Assembly: GCF_014696105.1 (NCBI RefSeq)
Contig: NZ_JACJPO010000045.1
Span: forward strand, 1 to 64,000
Length of the DNA stretch: 64,000 nt
Origin: Microcoleus sp. FACHB-1515
Lineage (GTDB): Bacteria > Cyanobacteriota > Cyanobacteriia > Elainellales > Elainellaceae
Reading direction: 5' to 3'
Shown: positions 54,352-62,497 of the stretch, piece by piece
Position numbering within the stretch: the stretch's first letter is position 1
Layout of the letters: every line of letters starts with the position of its first letter
Notes under the pieces: generated by a model
The model's database searches: none
What the model saw: only the letters and a program-made list of their open reading frames with translations
Told to the model about the DNA's origin: nothing
Position numbers and translations under genes: made by a program

Positions 54352-55269
54352 TTATGCGACTCCTGTCGTGTGTTTGCGCGATCGATTGAGCAAGAAGGCA
54401 GCGATCGCCACCGCCAAAACGAGCAGCAAAAACGTGACGACCACGAGTGCCGCCCCATAGCCAAAGTCGAGATAGCGCATGATCGTGGCGTAGATGTAGA
54501 GCGACACCACCTCGGTTGCACCGCCGGGACCACCTCCCGTCATCACCTGAATCAGGTCGAAGATGCCAAACGCCTGCGCGAAGCGGAACAGCATTGAAAT
54601 CACGATTTGCGGCATCAGCAGCGGCACGGTGATTCGCCGGAAGCTTTGCCAGGCCGATGCTCCGTCAAGCGCGTGCGCTTCGTACAAATCAGGCGAGATC
54701 GATTGCAGTCCGGCCAGAAGCAAGATGCTGATGAACGGCGTCGTCTTCCACACGTCCGCAAAGATGACGGCCAGCAATGCCAGCGTTGGTTCACCCAGCC
54801 AGTTGATGCCTGTTTCAATCAGTCCCAGGCGTCGGAGGATGTCGTTGACCACGCCGAACTGGTCGTTAAAAATCCACGCCCAAGCCAGGCCAATCAGCGC
54901 GGTGGGCAGTGCCCAAGGCAAAATTGCAGAGGTGCGGACGAACGATCGCCCTCGAAAGGCATGATTCAAAATCAAAGCGATGCACATGCCGATCGCGAGT
55001 TCTGTCAACACGGAAGCAGTTGTGAAAATTGCGGTTGTGCCAAAGGACTGCCAAAAGCGGCCATCGCCCATCATCCGCCCGTAGTTGAACAGGCCGGAAA
55101 ACTGGGGTTGCAGTTGCGTTCCCAAGTTGCGCGTAAACAAACTCAGCCAGAAGGCTCGCAGAATCGGATAAAGATAAACCAGCGCCAGCAGCAGCAGTGC
55201 AGGCGTCATCAAGATCCAGGCGGTTTTTTGTTCCCGCGATCGAATCGTGTCCATGAATGTTCTCTTCAA
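54352..55269 (-). CDS. Sugar ABC transporter permease 1 (MalF/GgtC type)
   Basis: 305 residues (300 if Met 6, at 55254, is used). TAWILMTPALLLLALVYLYPILRAFWLSLF, SVLTELAIGMCIALILNHAF, LPWALPTALIGLAWAWIFNDQFGVVN and the coupling helix SPDLYEAHALDGASAWQSFRRITVPLLMPQI are MalF-like; GGPGGATEVVSLYIY is also typical. It forms the membrane pore with the MalG-type partner. Confidence 0.95.
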   Translation of the reverse strand: MKRTFMDTIRSREQKTAWILMTPALLLLALVYLYPILRAFWLSLFTRNLGTQLQPQFSGLFNYGRMMGDGRFWQSFGTTAIFTTASVLTELAIGMCIALILNHAFRGRSFVRTSAILPWALPTALIGLAWAWIFNDQFGVVNDILRRLGLIETGINWLGEPTLALLAVIFADVWKTTPFISILLLAGLQSISPDLYEAHALDGASAWQSFRRITVPLLMPQIVISMLFRFAQAFGIFDLIQVMTGGGPGGATEVVSLYIYATIMRYLDFGYGAALVVVTFLLLVLAVAIAAFLLNRSRKHTTGVA

Positions 55270-55272
55270 GGG

Positions 55273-56574
55273 TTAGGTTTTCAGCAGAGTGCGCGTTTCA
55301 TTGGCGGCTGCCCGCATCGCCTCTTCAGGACTCATGCGATTGGTCAAAGCGGCACTGAGATAGCGCTGCAAAATGTCGGAGGCCTGAGCGTACTGAGCGA
55401 TCGGCGGGCGCAAAACCGCTGTTCCCACAATTTCCAACAGTTGCGGATAGTGCGGAAACTTTTGGACGACTTGCGGATCGCTAAACAGGACTTTGCGGCT
55501 GGGCACATAGCCCGCTTCCAGGATGTAGTTGCGCTGCGGCTCGACGCTGCTGAAGAACTGCACCGCCTGCCAAGCTTCTTCCTGGTGGCGCGAACTTTTC
55601 GAGATTGCCAAACCCCATCCGCCTAAGCAGGCTCCGCTCTCTTGACCCTGCGCGTGCAGCATCGGCTTAATGCCAATCTTGCCTTTGATTTCAGAATCAT
55701 CTGCATTTGCCAGCGGCCAAACATACGGCCAACTCCGCAAGAAAGCTGCCTGTCCGCTTTGAAAAAATCGGCGGGTTTCTTCTTCTTGATAGGTCGTTAC
55801 ACCGGGAGGCGACACGCCTTCACTGACCGTACTGCGGAGCCAGTTGATTGCGTTGATCGTTTCGGGGCGATCGAGTCCCACCTCCAAGGTGTCTGGATTC
55901 ACCCAAAAGCCGCCGAAGCCTTCCAAGACTTCGACGAACATCGCCGCTAAGCCTTCGTATTGCCGACCTTGCCAAACATAGCCCCAAGGCACATCGCCGC
56001 TTTCTTGCAGCAGCTTGGATTGCTCCATCAGTTCGTCAAAGGTTTCCGGCGGCTGAAGACCGTGTTTGTCTAACAGGTCTTTGCGGTAGTAGAACACGCC
56101 AGCATCCGATCGCAGCGGCAGACGATACAGCCGATCGTTGTACTTACCGCCTTCAATATCAACGGTGGAAAAGCCCTCTAGCTGTTCGGGCGTAACGCGA
56201 TCGGTCAGATCTACTAGCCAGCCAGCAGCGGCAAACTTGGGCGTCCAAATCACGTCCATGTTCACCAAATCGTAAGGCGAATCACCCAGCAAAAAGGCCG
56301 ACGTATACAAGTCTTCGATCAAGTTGGTGGCGTTTGGCCCTTCCACCACTTCGATGCGAATGTTGGGATATTTCTGCTCAAACTCAGCGACCATTGCTTC
56401 TCGCCAGGGCTGAGCATCCGGAGCAGTCATCAGCAGCCGCAGCGTGACGGGCTGCTGCGCCATCACTGCCCAGCTAATTAGAATGCTGCTGAGCGCGGCG
56501 ATCGCAACTGCCAAAAAGCGCCAGCGCTTGAATCGAAATATTGATAAAAATGGAAATCGCCTAGAGAACAGCAT
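55273..56574 (-). CDS. Sugar ABC transporter substrate-binding protein (GgtB/trehalose-maltose type)
   Basis: 433 residues. A long basic leader followed by FLAVAIAALSSILISWAVMAQQ gives a signal peptide or anchor; no lipobox Cys is seen. QPWREAMVAEFEQKYPNIRIEVVEGPNAT, YDLVNMDVIWTPKFAAAGWLVDLTD, GKYNDRLYRLPLRSDAGVFYYRKDLLDKHGLQPPETFDEL, GACLGGWGLAISKSSRHQEEAWQAVQFF are type-1 sugar-binding motifs. Gene order B-C-D-A suits the glucosylglycerol/trehalose/sucrose importers of salt-stressed cyanobacteria. The ligand cannot be determined here. Confidence 0.93.
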   Translation of the reverse strand: MLFSRRFPFLSIFRFKRWRFLAVAIAALSSILISWAVMAQQPVTLRLLMTAPDAQPWREAMVAEFEQKYPNIRIEVVEGPNATNLIEDLYTSAFLLGDSPYDLVNMDVIWTPKFAAAGWLVDLTDRVTPEQLEGFSTVDIEGGKYNDRLYRLPLRSDAGVFYYRKDLLDKHGLQPPETFDELMEQSKLLQESGDVPWGYVWQGRQYEGLAAMFVEVLEGFGGFWVNPDTLEVGLDRPETINAINWLRSTVSEGVSPPGVTTYQEEETRRFFQSGQAAFLRSWPYVWPLANADDSEIKGKIGIKPMLHAQGQESGACLGGWGLAISKSSRHQEEAWQAVQFFSSVEPQRNYILEAGYVPSRKVLFSDPQVVQKFPHYPQLLEIVGTAVLRPPIAQYAQASDILQRYLSAALTNRMSPEEAMRAAANETRTLLKT

Positions 56575-57386
56575 GGTTAATTTGTGAACTCGAATTTGAT
56601 TTGAGCGATCGCAATTCCAAGTTTTGACTTCCTTAATAAATCTTCAAATCTTACTTGCTTCGCTAGCAATCTTTAGCAGTAAGAAAAAATACTTAATCTA
56701 CTTTGATTGAGGCGCTTTGCTGTTTGAGATTGAATGATTTCTGCCTTTTTGAAAGCCAAAAACTGCGTAAATTAAAACATAATACTAACGCTTAAACCTT
56801 CAAAACGGTCTGAAGATAGACTGAAGATTTGCATCCGGGGATCAAGCAAAAACACAGCTCATAATGTTAGAATTCTAAAAGTTTTGCGCCGATGAACGCA
56901 GCTTAGTTTTTATTAAAACTTAACATTTGAAGTCGTGATTCTGCCGCTCAGTCCGGCGTTCTCCAGCGATCGAGATGCAGCGTTGCAAGTTTCACCGATG
57001 AATCGAGTCAATCTAGAGCAACAATCGACTTTTCTTAATTGTTCTTGTTCAGTTTGCTACAGGCACTCTTAACAAACAGCCTATCTTCAGTTTTATTAGC
57101 AGTAAGCTCTCTCTTTTGGTAGACAGTGAGTTTTCGACCAAAAAATTAAATTAAAGATTGTCGGTGTTCCAGCAATGGGTGGAAGTGGGAGAACCAGCGA
57201 AAGCTGTTACTCTCGATCGATGTTTGCGCTGCAAATTTTCCTGAGCTGAAACATTCGACAATTCACCTGTTTGCTGTGGTGTTTACCCCGCAATTTTAAG
57301 AATCTTTGCGGTCTTTAATTGCAGGGTGTGCCCGTTAGCAAGTGACAGGAGGAGTGAATTTTCGTCTCTTGCAATCTTTATAGATA
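56575..57386. promoter_or_regulatory. Divergent promoter region of the sugar importer and the porin
   Basis: 812 A/T-rich bases with no supported gene. CTGAAGAT occurs twice, at 56810-56817 and 56821-56828, 11 bp apart, the spacing of OmpR/PhoB-type response-regulator half sites. CTTAAACCT just upstream (56791-56799) resembles a cyanobacterial Pho-box half. These lie about 240 bases from the importer start. CAGGAGGAG at about 57345 is 33 nt before the porin ATG. Confidence 0.4.
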
Positions 57387-59225
57387 ATGAACACTTTATT
57401 TGCTCGACCGATTCTCTTCGCGCTGGCGATCGCCTCGGTTTCACTGCCCGCACAAGCCAATGTCACTGATACAAATTTGGATGCTGCCGCTGCATCTTCA
57501 GAAGAAACTGCAACGGTTAGCAACACCAGCCTTTTAGCCGACGAAACTGAGCCGACGATCGCAGAGGCGATCGCACCCTCCCAAACCGATCTGGCTCAAG
57601 CGGATTTGGAAATTCCGGCGCAGCCTGATCTTGTCAGTCAAACTGTTTTGCCGCTGCCTGCCGCTGCACCAAACCCGATGTCGCAAGTCCAGTCGGTTTC
57701 TGACTTAACGCAGCCTGCGCCTGCCGCTACCCCGTCGAGCATGAGTCAGGTGACATCGATCTCGCAACTGTCGGACGTGCAGCCGACCGATTGGGCATTT
57801 CAGGCGTTGCAGTCGCTCGTTGAGCGCTACGGCTGTATTGCCGGATATCCCGATGGAACCTATCGGGGACAGCGGGCACTGACACGCTTCGAGTTTGCGG
57901 CAGGATTGAATGCCTGTCTCGATCGCATCAATGAAATCATTCAAGCCGGACTTGCTGATGCCGTCACGCAAGACGATCTGGCAGCCCTCCAGCGCTTGCA
58001 AGACGAATTTGCCGCAGAACTCGCCACGATTCGCGGTCGCGTTGATGCGCTCGAAGCTCGCACAGCAGAACTCGAAGCCAACCAGTTCTCAACTACGACG
58101 ACGTTGCGGGGCGACACGCTGTTTGGCCTCTATAGCATTTTGGGGGGCGACAGCGCCACAGGTGAAGAGCTAGAGCGCGTTCCGGTTTTTGGCTATCGCG
58201 TTGAACTGAACTTCAACACCAGCTTTACGGGCGAAGATTTGCTGACGGCTCGCTTGCAGTCGAACAACAACCAGCCGCTCGGCGGCACAGAATCTGGCGA
58301 ACTCGGCACGAACATGGGACGAATCGAGTTTGACGGAACCAGCGATAACAATGTGCGGCTGTCACTTTTGCGCTATCGACTGCCGCTCGGTGAAGACAGC
58401 ACGCTCTACATTGCCGCGCAGGGTAACGGCTTCGTCGATCTCGACGCTTCTGCTCAGCTCACGCCCTACACTGACGGCAGCGCAGTCGGTCTATTTGCGC
58501 TCCGCAACCCGATCTATAACTACTCATCCGGAACGGGCATCGGCTTTCGGCAGTTCTTCTTTGATGATTTTGTCGAGTTGAACTTGGGCTATCTCGCTTC
58601 GGATGCCAACAACCCAAACGATCGCGGCGGTTTGTTCAACGGCAGATACGCTGCGCTCGCCCAGATCATTTTGCATCCCAGCGACGAGTTTCGGCTTGGT
58701 TTCACCTACATCAACAGCTACACTCCAGCGACGCGCAGTGAAGGAACTCAATCGCCCGATTTGGTCAACCCGATCTTCGGGACGGCAACGGGCAGCAACT
58801 TGTCGAACGATGCGTTTGGGCGACCTGTCGTCGTGAATGCATACGGCATTTCTGGCACGTTTGACATTTCTGACAATTTTGCGATCGGCGGCTGGGTCGG
58901 CTATGCCCATCACACCTATATTGGACGCGGCGATGCAGACGTGTGGAACTGGGCAGTGAATTTGGCATTCCCAGATCTCTTTGGTGAAGGCAACATCGGC
59001 GGCATCGTGGTGGGGATGGAACCGCGCGTGACGGAAATCAGCAACAACCTCAACAACGGTCAGCCGGATGAGGATGTGGGTCTGCACATCGAAGGCTACT
59101 ATCGCTATCGCATCAACGACAACATCGACATCACGCCTGGAATCATCTGGATTACCTCACCTGATCACAACGCGGATAATGACGATGCCGTCCTCGGCGT
59201 TGTGCGGACGCGATTCTTCTTCTAG
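57387..59225 (+). CDS. SLH-domain porin of the OprB/'iron uptake porin' family
   Basis: 612 residues. A cleavable signal ends PAQA (LFALAIASVSLPAQA). A Ala/Glu/Pro-rich spacer leads to an SLH domain (SQLSDVQPTDWAFQALQSLVERYGCIAGYPDGTYRGQRALTRFEFAAGLNACLDRI) that anchors to the cell wall. A short coiled coil (DEFAAELATIRGRVDALEARTAELE) comes next, then a beta-barrel of amphipathic strands (TTTTLRGDTLFGLYS, FGYRVELNFNTSFTG) ending in the aromatic FFF (VRTRFFF). These trimeric porins are the main outer-membrane channels of cyanobacteria for inorganic ions and small solutes. Single-gene unit. Confidence 0.96.
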   Translation: MNTLFARPILFALAIASVSLPAQANVTDTNLDAAAASSEETATVSNTSLLADETEPTIAEAIAPSQTDLAQADLEIPAQPDLVSQTVLPLPAAAPNPMSQVQSVSDLTQPAPAATPSSMSQVTSISQLSDVQPTDWAFQALQSLVERYGCIAGYPDGTYRGQRALTRFEFAAGLNACLDRINEIIQAGLADAVTQDDLAALQRLQDEFAAELATIRGRVDALEARTAELEANQFSTTTTLRGDTLFGLYSILGGDSATGEELERVPVFGYRVELNFNTSFTGEDLLTARLQSNNNQPLGGTESGELGTNMGRIEFDGTSDNNVRLSLLRYRLPLGEDSTLYIAAQGNGFVDLDASAQLTPYTDGSAVGLFALRNPIYNYSSGTGIGFRQFFFDDFVELNLGYLASDANNPNDRGGLFNGRYAALAQIILHPSDEFRLGFTYINSYTPATRSEGTQSPDLVNPIFGTATGSNLSNDAFGRPVVVNAYGISGTFDISDNFAIGGWVGYAHHTYIGRGDADVWNWAVNLAFPDLFGEGNIGGIVVGMEPRVTEISNNLNNGQPDEDVGLHIEGYYRYRINDNIDITPGIIWITSPDHNADNDDAVLGVVRTRFFF

Positions 59226-59399
59226 CGATCGACAGAGATTGGTAGGGGCGCGGCGTGCCATGCCCCTGCGGAGGTTGCTCGGCAGCGAAGCGATCGCCCT
59301 TTGTAAAGATTCAGTAAATTTTCGGAGGTTGTAACTTCAAGAACACCACTGGGAACGGCTCAAGCTGGAAAATAAAGGCTTGCTTTCACCTGTTGCTAC

Positions 59400-60476
59400 A
59401 TGATTGCTTTTCAAAATCGGGTTGTACTGTCGGCGGCGATCGGGCTAGGCTTGGCGATCGCGGCAACGTCTGCGGCAAGAGCAGGATTGCTCGTGGGAAA
59501 CACGGAAGCCAATAACATTGTGATTTTTGATGAGCGCACGGGTCGCTTTGGCGGCGAGTTCATTCCGGCCAAAGGTGCGTTCTATGAGCTAAATTCGCCC
59601 GACGATTTGACGTTTGGGCAAGACGGCAACCTCTACATCAGCGTTGGCGACAACACCTCTGGCGCGATTTTGCGGTTTGATGGCACAACGGGCGAATTCA
59701 TCGATCGCTTCGATCAAGGCGGAATGCTGATGCGGCCTTATGGCACAGCGTTTGGACCAGACGGCAATCTGTATGTCAGCAGCTTTCGATCGGATGAAAT
59801 CTTGCGCTACAGCGGCACAACCGGAGAATTTTTGGATGTGTTTGCAGCCGGAACCGGAACGGCGAATGGACTGAATGGCCCCAACGATCTGCTGTTTGCC
59901 GACAATGGCGACCTCTATGTGACCACGCAGGGCAGCGTCGCCGACGGCACAGGCGAAATTAGCTACCAGTTTGCCAGCCAAATTTTGCGCTACAACATTT
60001 TTGCACCAGAGCAAGGGGCGATCGTGTTTGATGAACCGGACGTTGCGCCCAACAGCACCGGATTTGTCAGCCTGCTCGGTTTAACGTTTGGCACGCAAAA
60101 CGATTTGATCGTCAGCGATTTTGCCAACGCCATTCGCCGCTATGATCTGGCAACGGGCGATCTGCTGACCGAAGTTTCGAGCAGCTATCCGGGCTTTATG
60201 GGCAACGTGGCGATCAATCCCGACGGCAACATCTACACGCCCGGATTTGACTTTCTCAACAAAAATATCGGCGGCGTTTCCCGCTTCGATGCTGACGGCA
60301 ATCCGCTACCTGCAACCGATGAATCAGGTTCAATTTTCATTCCGGCCACCAACAATCTCAAACGTCCGATCGGAATTGCCTACACGCCCGCACAAGTGCC
60401 GGAGCCAAGCATCGTGTTTGGCTTGGTCGGTGCTGCCGCGCTGGGTTGGAAGGTTCGCCGCAAACGGGTGAGTTAA
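59400..60476 (+). CDS. Secreted beta-propeller protein with PEP-CTERM sorting signal
   Basis: 358 residues. Signal peptide LSAAIGLGLAIAATSAARA. At least five NHL/SMP-30-like repeats follow (SPDDLTFGQDGNLYISVGD, PYGTAFGPDGNLYVSSFRSDEILRY, GPNDLLFADNGDLYVTT, GNVAINPDGNIYTPGF), probably a six-bladed propeller. The end VPEPSIVFGLVGAAALGWKVRRKRV is a PEP-CTERM signal: V-P-E-P, one hydrophobic helix and Arg/Lys tail. Such proteins are cleaved by an exosortase and sent to the surface or matrix. No exosortase gene is in the window. Confidence 0.93.
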   Translation: MIAFQNRVVLSAAIGLGLAIAATSAARAGLLVGNTEANNIVIFDERTGRFGGEFIPAKGAFYELNSPDDLTFGQDGNLYISVGDNTSGAILRFDGTTGEFIDRFDQGGMLMRPYGTAFGPDGNLYVSSFRSDEILRYSGTTGEFLDVFAAGTGTANGLNGPNDLLFADNGDLYVTTQGSVADGTGEISYQFASQILRYNIFAPEQGAIVFDEPDVAPNSTGFVSLLGLTFGTQNDLIVSDFANAIRRYDLATGDLLTEVSSSYPGFMGNVAINPDGNIYTPGFDFLNKNIGGVSRFDADGNPLPATDESGSIFIPATNNLKRPIGIAYTPAQVPEPSIVFGLVGAAALGWKVRRKRVS

Positions 60477-60560
60477 ATCGATCGCGTCTGCGGTAGCGGC
60501 TTGGGGGCACGGCAGGTCATGCCCCTGTGGGGGATTGGGTGATCGTCGTCTTCCCAAGTC

Positions 60561-61346
60561 CTACTCGATGTTAATCGAGGTGGGAGAGGAAGTGGAGGGT
60601 GAGGTGTAGGAACTGGTTGAAGACAGTTTGCGGTAGTCGGCATAGAGGCGATCGCGCCAGCGGAAGAACGGCTCGAAGACCGCGACATCGGCAATTCCCG
60701 GTGTGCCTTTGCCCTGAATGCCTGCGGGCAAATCGAGGTAAGAACCTGTGGGAAACTTGACGTACATGGTCATCGCGGCAACGGCGAAGTCGGCCAGGGT
60801 TGGATAGTCGGTCACGAGGTACGGCTGTTCGTCCAGAATGAAGCACAAGGCAGTGAGATCGCGCTTCATTGCCTCGATCGCATCCTTGAGGCCGACCGTT
60901 GGCCCGACCACGTTAATTAATTCACTTGGAACCGCGCCGACAATGTTCTTCAGCACATCCGGGACGTTGCTGGGCACAAGTGAGCGGCGGAAGGTAGAAT
61001 CTTGAGCGATCGTACCGATCAGACATTTGCGGGCGTTGAGGCCGATCGATTCATCTGCCCACTGTTCCATCAGCAGCGTTAGGCCGCGCAGCTTCGGTTC
61101 GGTGGGAATCAGCGGGCGATCGGGATATTGCTTGTCGAGATAGTCAGCGATCGCCGTTGAATCACCGACATAGCGCGAACCGTCTTTGAGAACCGGAACT
61201 TGTCGCTGGCCGGACGCCCGCAGCAAATCAATTTGGCCGACGCCCGGAGTCACTTCAACTTTACGGTAGGCCAAGCCTTTGTAATCCAGCAGAAACCGCA
61301 CTTTTTCGCAATAGTGCGACAGCTCAAATTGGTACAGTTCCAGCAT
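60561..61346 (-). CDS. Glutathione S-transferase family protein
   Basis: 261 residues. MLELYQFELSHYCEKVRFLLDYKGLAYRKVEV is a thioredoxin-like N-domain with the S-x-Y-C-x-K motif, and QRQVPVLKDGSRYVGDSTAIADYLDKQYP has the cis-Pro and the Asp/Ser that hold the glutathione gamma-Glu. The helical C-domain follows (DYPTLADFAVAAMTMYVKF, with N-cap S/T-x-x-D). The last ~15 Ser/Thr-rich residues are low complexity. The Cys at residue 13 suggests an omega- or beta-like class acting in reduction. Confidence 0.92.
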   Translation of the reverse strand: MLELYQFELSHYCEKVRFLLDYKGLAYRKVEVTPGVGQIDLLRASGQRQVPVLKDGSRYVGDSTAIADYLDKQYPDRPLIPTEPKLRGLTLLMEQWADESIGLNARKCLIGTIAQDSTFRRSLVPSNVPDVLKNIVGAVPSELINVVGPTVGLKDAIEAMKRDLTALCFILDEQPYLVTDYPTLADFAVAAMTMYVKFPTGSYLDLPAGIQGKGTPGIADVAVFEPFFRWRDRLYADYRKLSSTSSYTSPSTSSPTSINIE

Positions 61347-61420
61347 TGGCGTTTCTCCTGCGATCGATGCAAGCTTGCACTGCGATATTACCGAGGAACC
61401 GCAAAGCGAGAGATCTGACT

Positions 61421-62422
61421 TTAGGTGGATTGCTTGCCGTGTCGCTTCAGATGCCAGTTCCAGGCATCTGCCAGGATTTCTTTAATGTCGGAGTGCTGGG
61501 GTTGCCAGCCGAGGACGCGCATGGCTTTGTCGCTGCTGCCCACCAGCGCAGGCGGATCTCCCGGACGGCGATCGCTCTCAACAACGGGAATTGATTTGCC
61601 CGTCACGGCTTCTGCTGCCTGAATCACTTCGCGGACGGAGAAGCCATTGCCGTTACCCAAGTTGAAGACATCGGTTTCGCCGCCTTTGAGCAGATATTCG
61701 AGTCCCAGAACATGGGCAGCAGCCAGATCGGTGACGTGGATGTAGTCACGAATGCAGGTTCCATCCGGCGTGGGATAGTCAGTGCCAAAAACGGCAATGG
61801 AGTCGCGCTTGCCAAGGGCCGTCAGCAAAACTAGCGGGATCAGGTGCGTTTCCGGCTCGTGGTCTTCTCCGGCTAAACCGCTGCGATCGGCTCCAGCGGC
61901 GTTGAAGTAGCGAAAATAAACTGATTTGAAGTCGTAGGCCGCATTGAAATCACGCAGCATACGTTCGACCATGAGCTTGCTTTCGCCGTAAGGATTGATC
62001 GGCGCTTGCGGATGATCTTCGGCGATCGGCACCGCGTTGGGAACGCCATAAGTCGCGCAGGTCGAAGAGAACACAAACTTGCGGATGTCTGCCGCGAGCA
62101 TTGCTTCCAACAGGGTTAGTGTGCCAACCACGTTGTTGCGGTAATATTTTGCTGGATCGGTCACGGACTCGCCCACATAGGCATAGGCGGCGAAGTGCAT
62201 GACGGCACTGATGTCGTGTGTGGAAAAGATTGAGTCAAGTAGGGCGCGATCGTTGGTATCCCCCACGATTAGCTCAGCTTTGAGTGCTTCTTCAACGATC
62301 TCCCGATGCCCGTAAACCAAGTTATCGAGTACAACAACGCCATAGCCTGCCTGCTGCAATGCGAGAACCGCGTGAGAGCCGATGTATCCGGCTCCGCCAG
62401 TCACGAGAATAGTGGGAGACAT
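61421..62422 (-). CDS. galE: UDP-glucose 4-epimerase
   Basis: 333 residues. ILVTGGAGYIGSHAVLALQQAGY is the NAD loop, VMHFAAYAYVGESV and FVFSSTCATYGVPN bring the catalytic Ser/Thr, and INPYGESKLMVERML the Y-x3-K. YFNAAGAD, YPTPDGTCIRDYIHVTDLAAAH and NLGNGNGFSVREVI complete a GalE-type short-chain enzyme. It interconverts UDP-glucose and UDP-galactose for surface glycans and lipids. Confidence 0.96.
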   Translation of the reverse strand: MSPTILVTGGAGYIGSHAVLALQQAGYGVVVLDNLVYGHREIVEEALKAELIVGDTNDRALLDSIFSTHDISAVMHFAAYAYVGESVTDPAKYYRNNVVGTLTLLEAMLAADIRKFVFSSTCATYGVPNAVPIAEDHPQAPINPYGESKLMVERMLRDFNAAYDFKSVYFRYFNAAGADRSGLAGEDHEPETHLIPLVLLTALGKRDSIAVFGTDYPTPDGTCIRDYIHVTDLAAAHVLGLEYLLKGGETDVFNLGNGNGFSVREVIQAAEAVTGKSIPVVESDRRPGDPPALVGSSDKAMRVLGWQPQHSDIKEILADAWNWHLKRHGKQST

Positions 62423-62497
62423 AAGCTGTGAATTGGTGAACTGTTTCTTCAGTTATAGTCGGGCACGATCGAAAACTTTTAATTTTCGGGTCAAACT

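Noticed and set aside
53809-54597. Long plus-strand frame opposite the sugar permeases
   Set aside because: Shadow of the two permease genes; Arg/Gln/His-rich composition.
54607-55626. 339-codon plus-strand frame
   Set aside because: Antisense shadow of the MalF-type permease and the binding protein.
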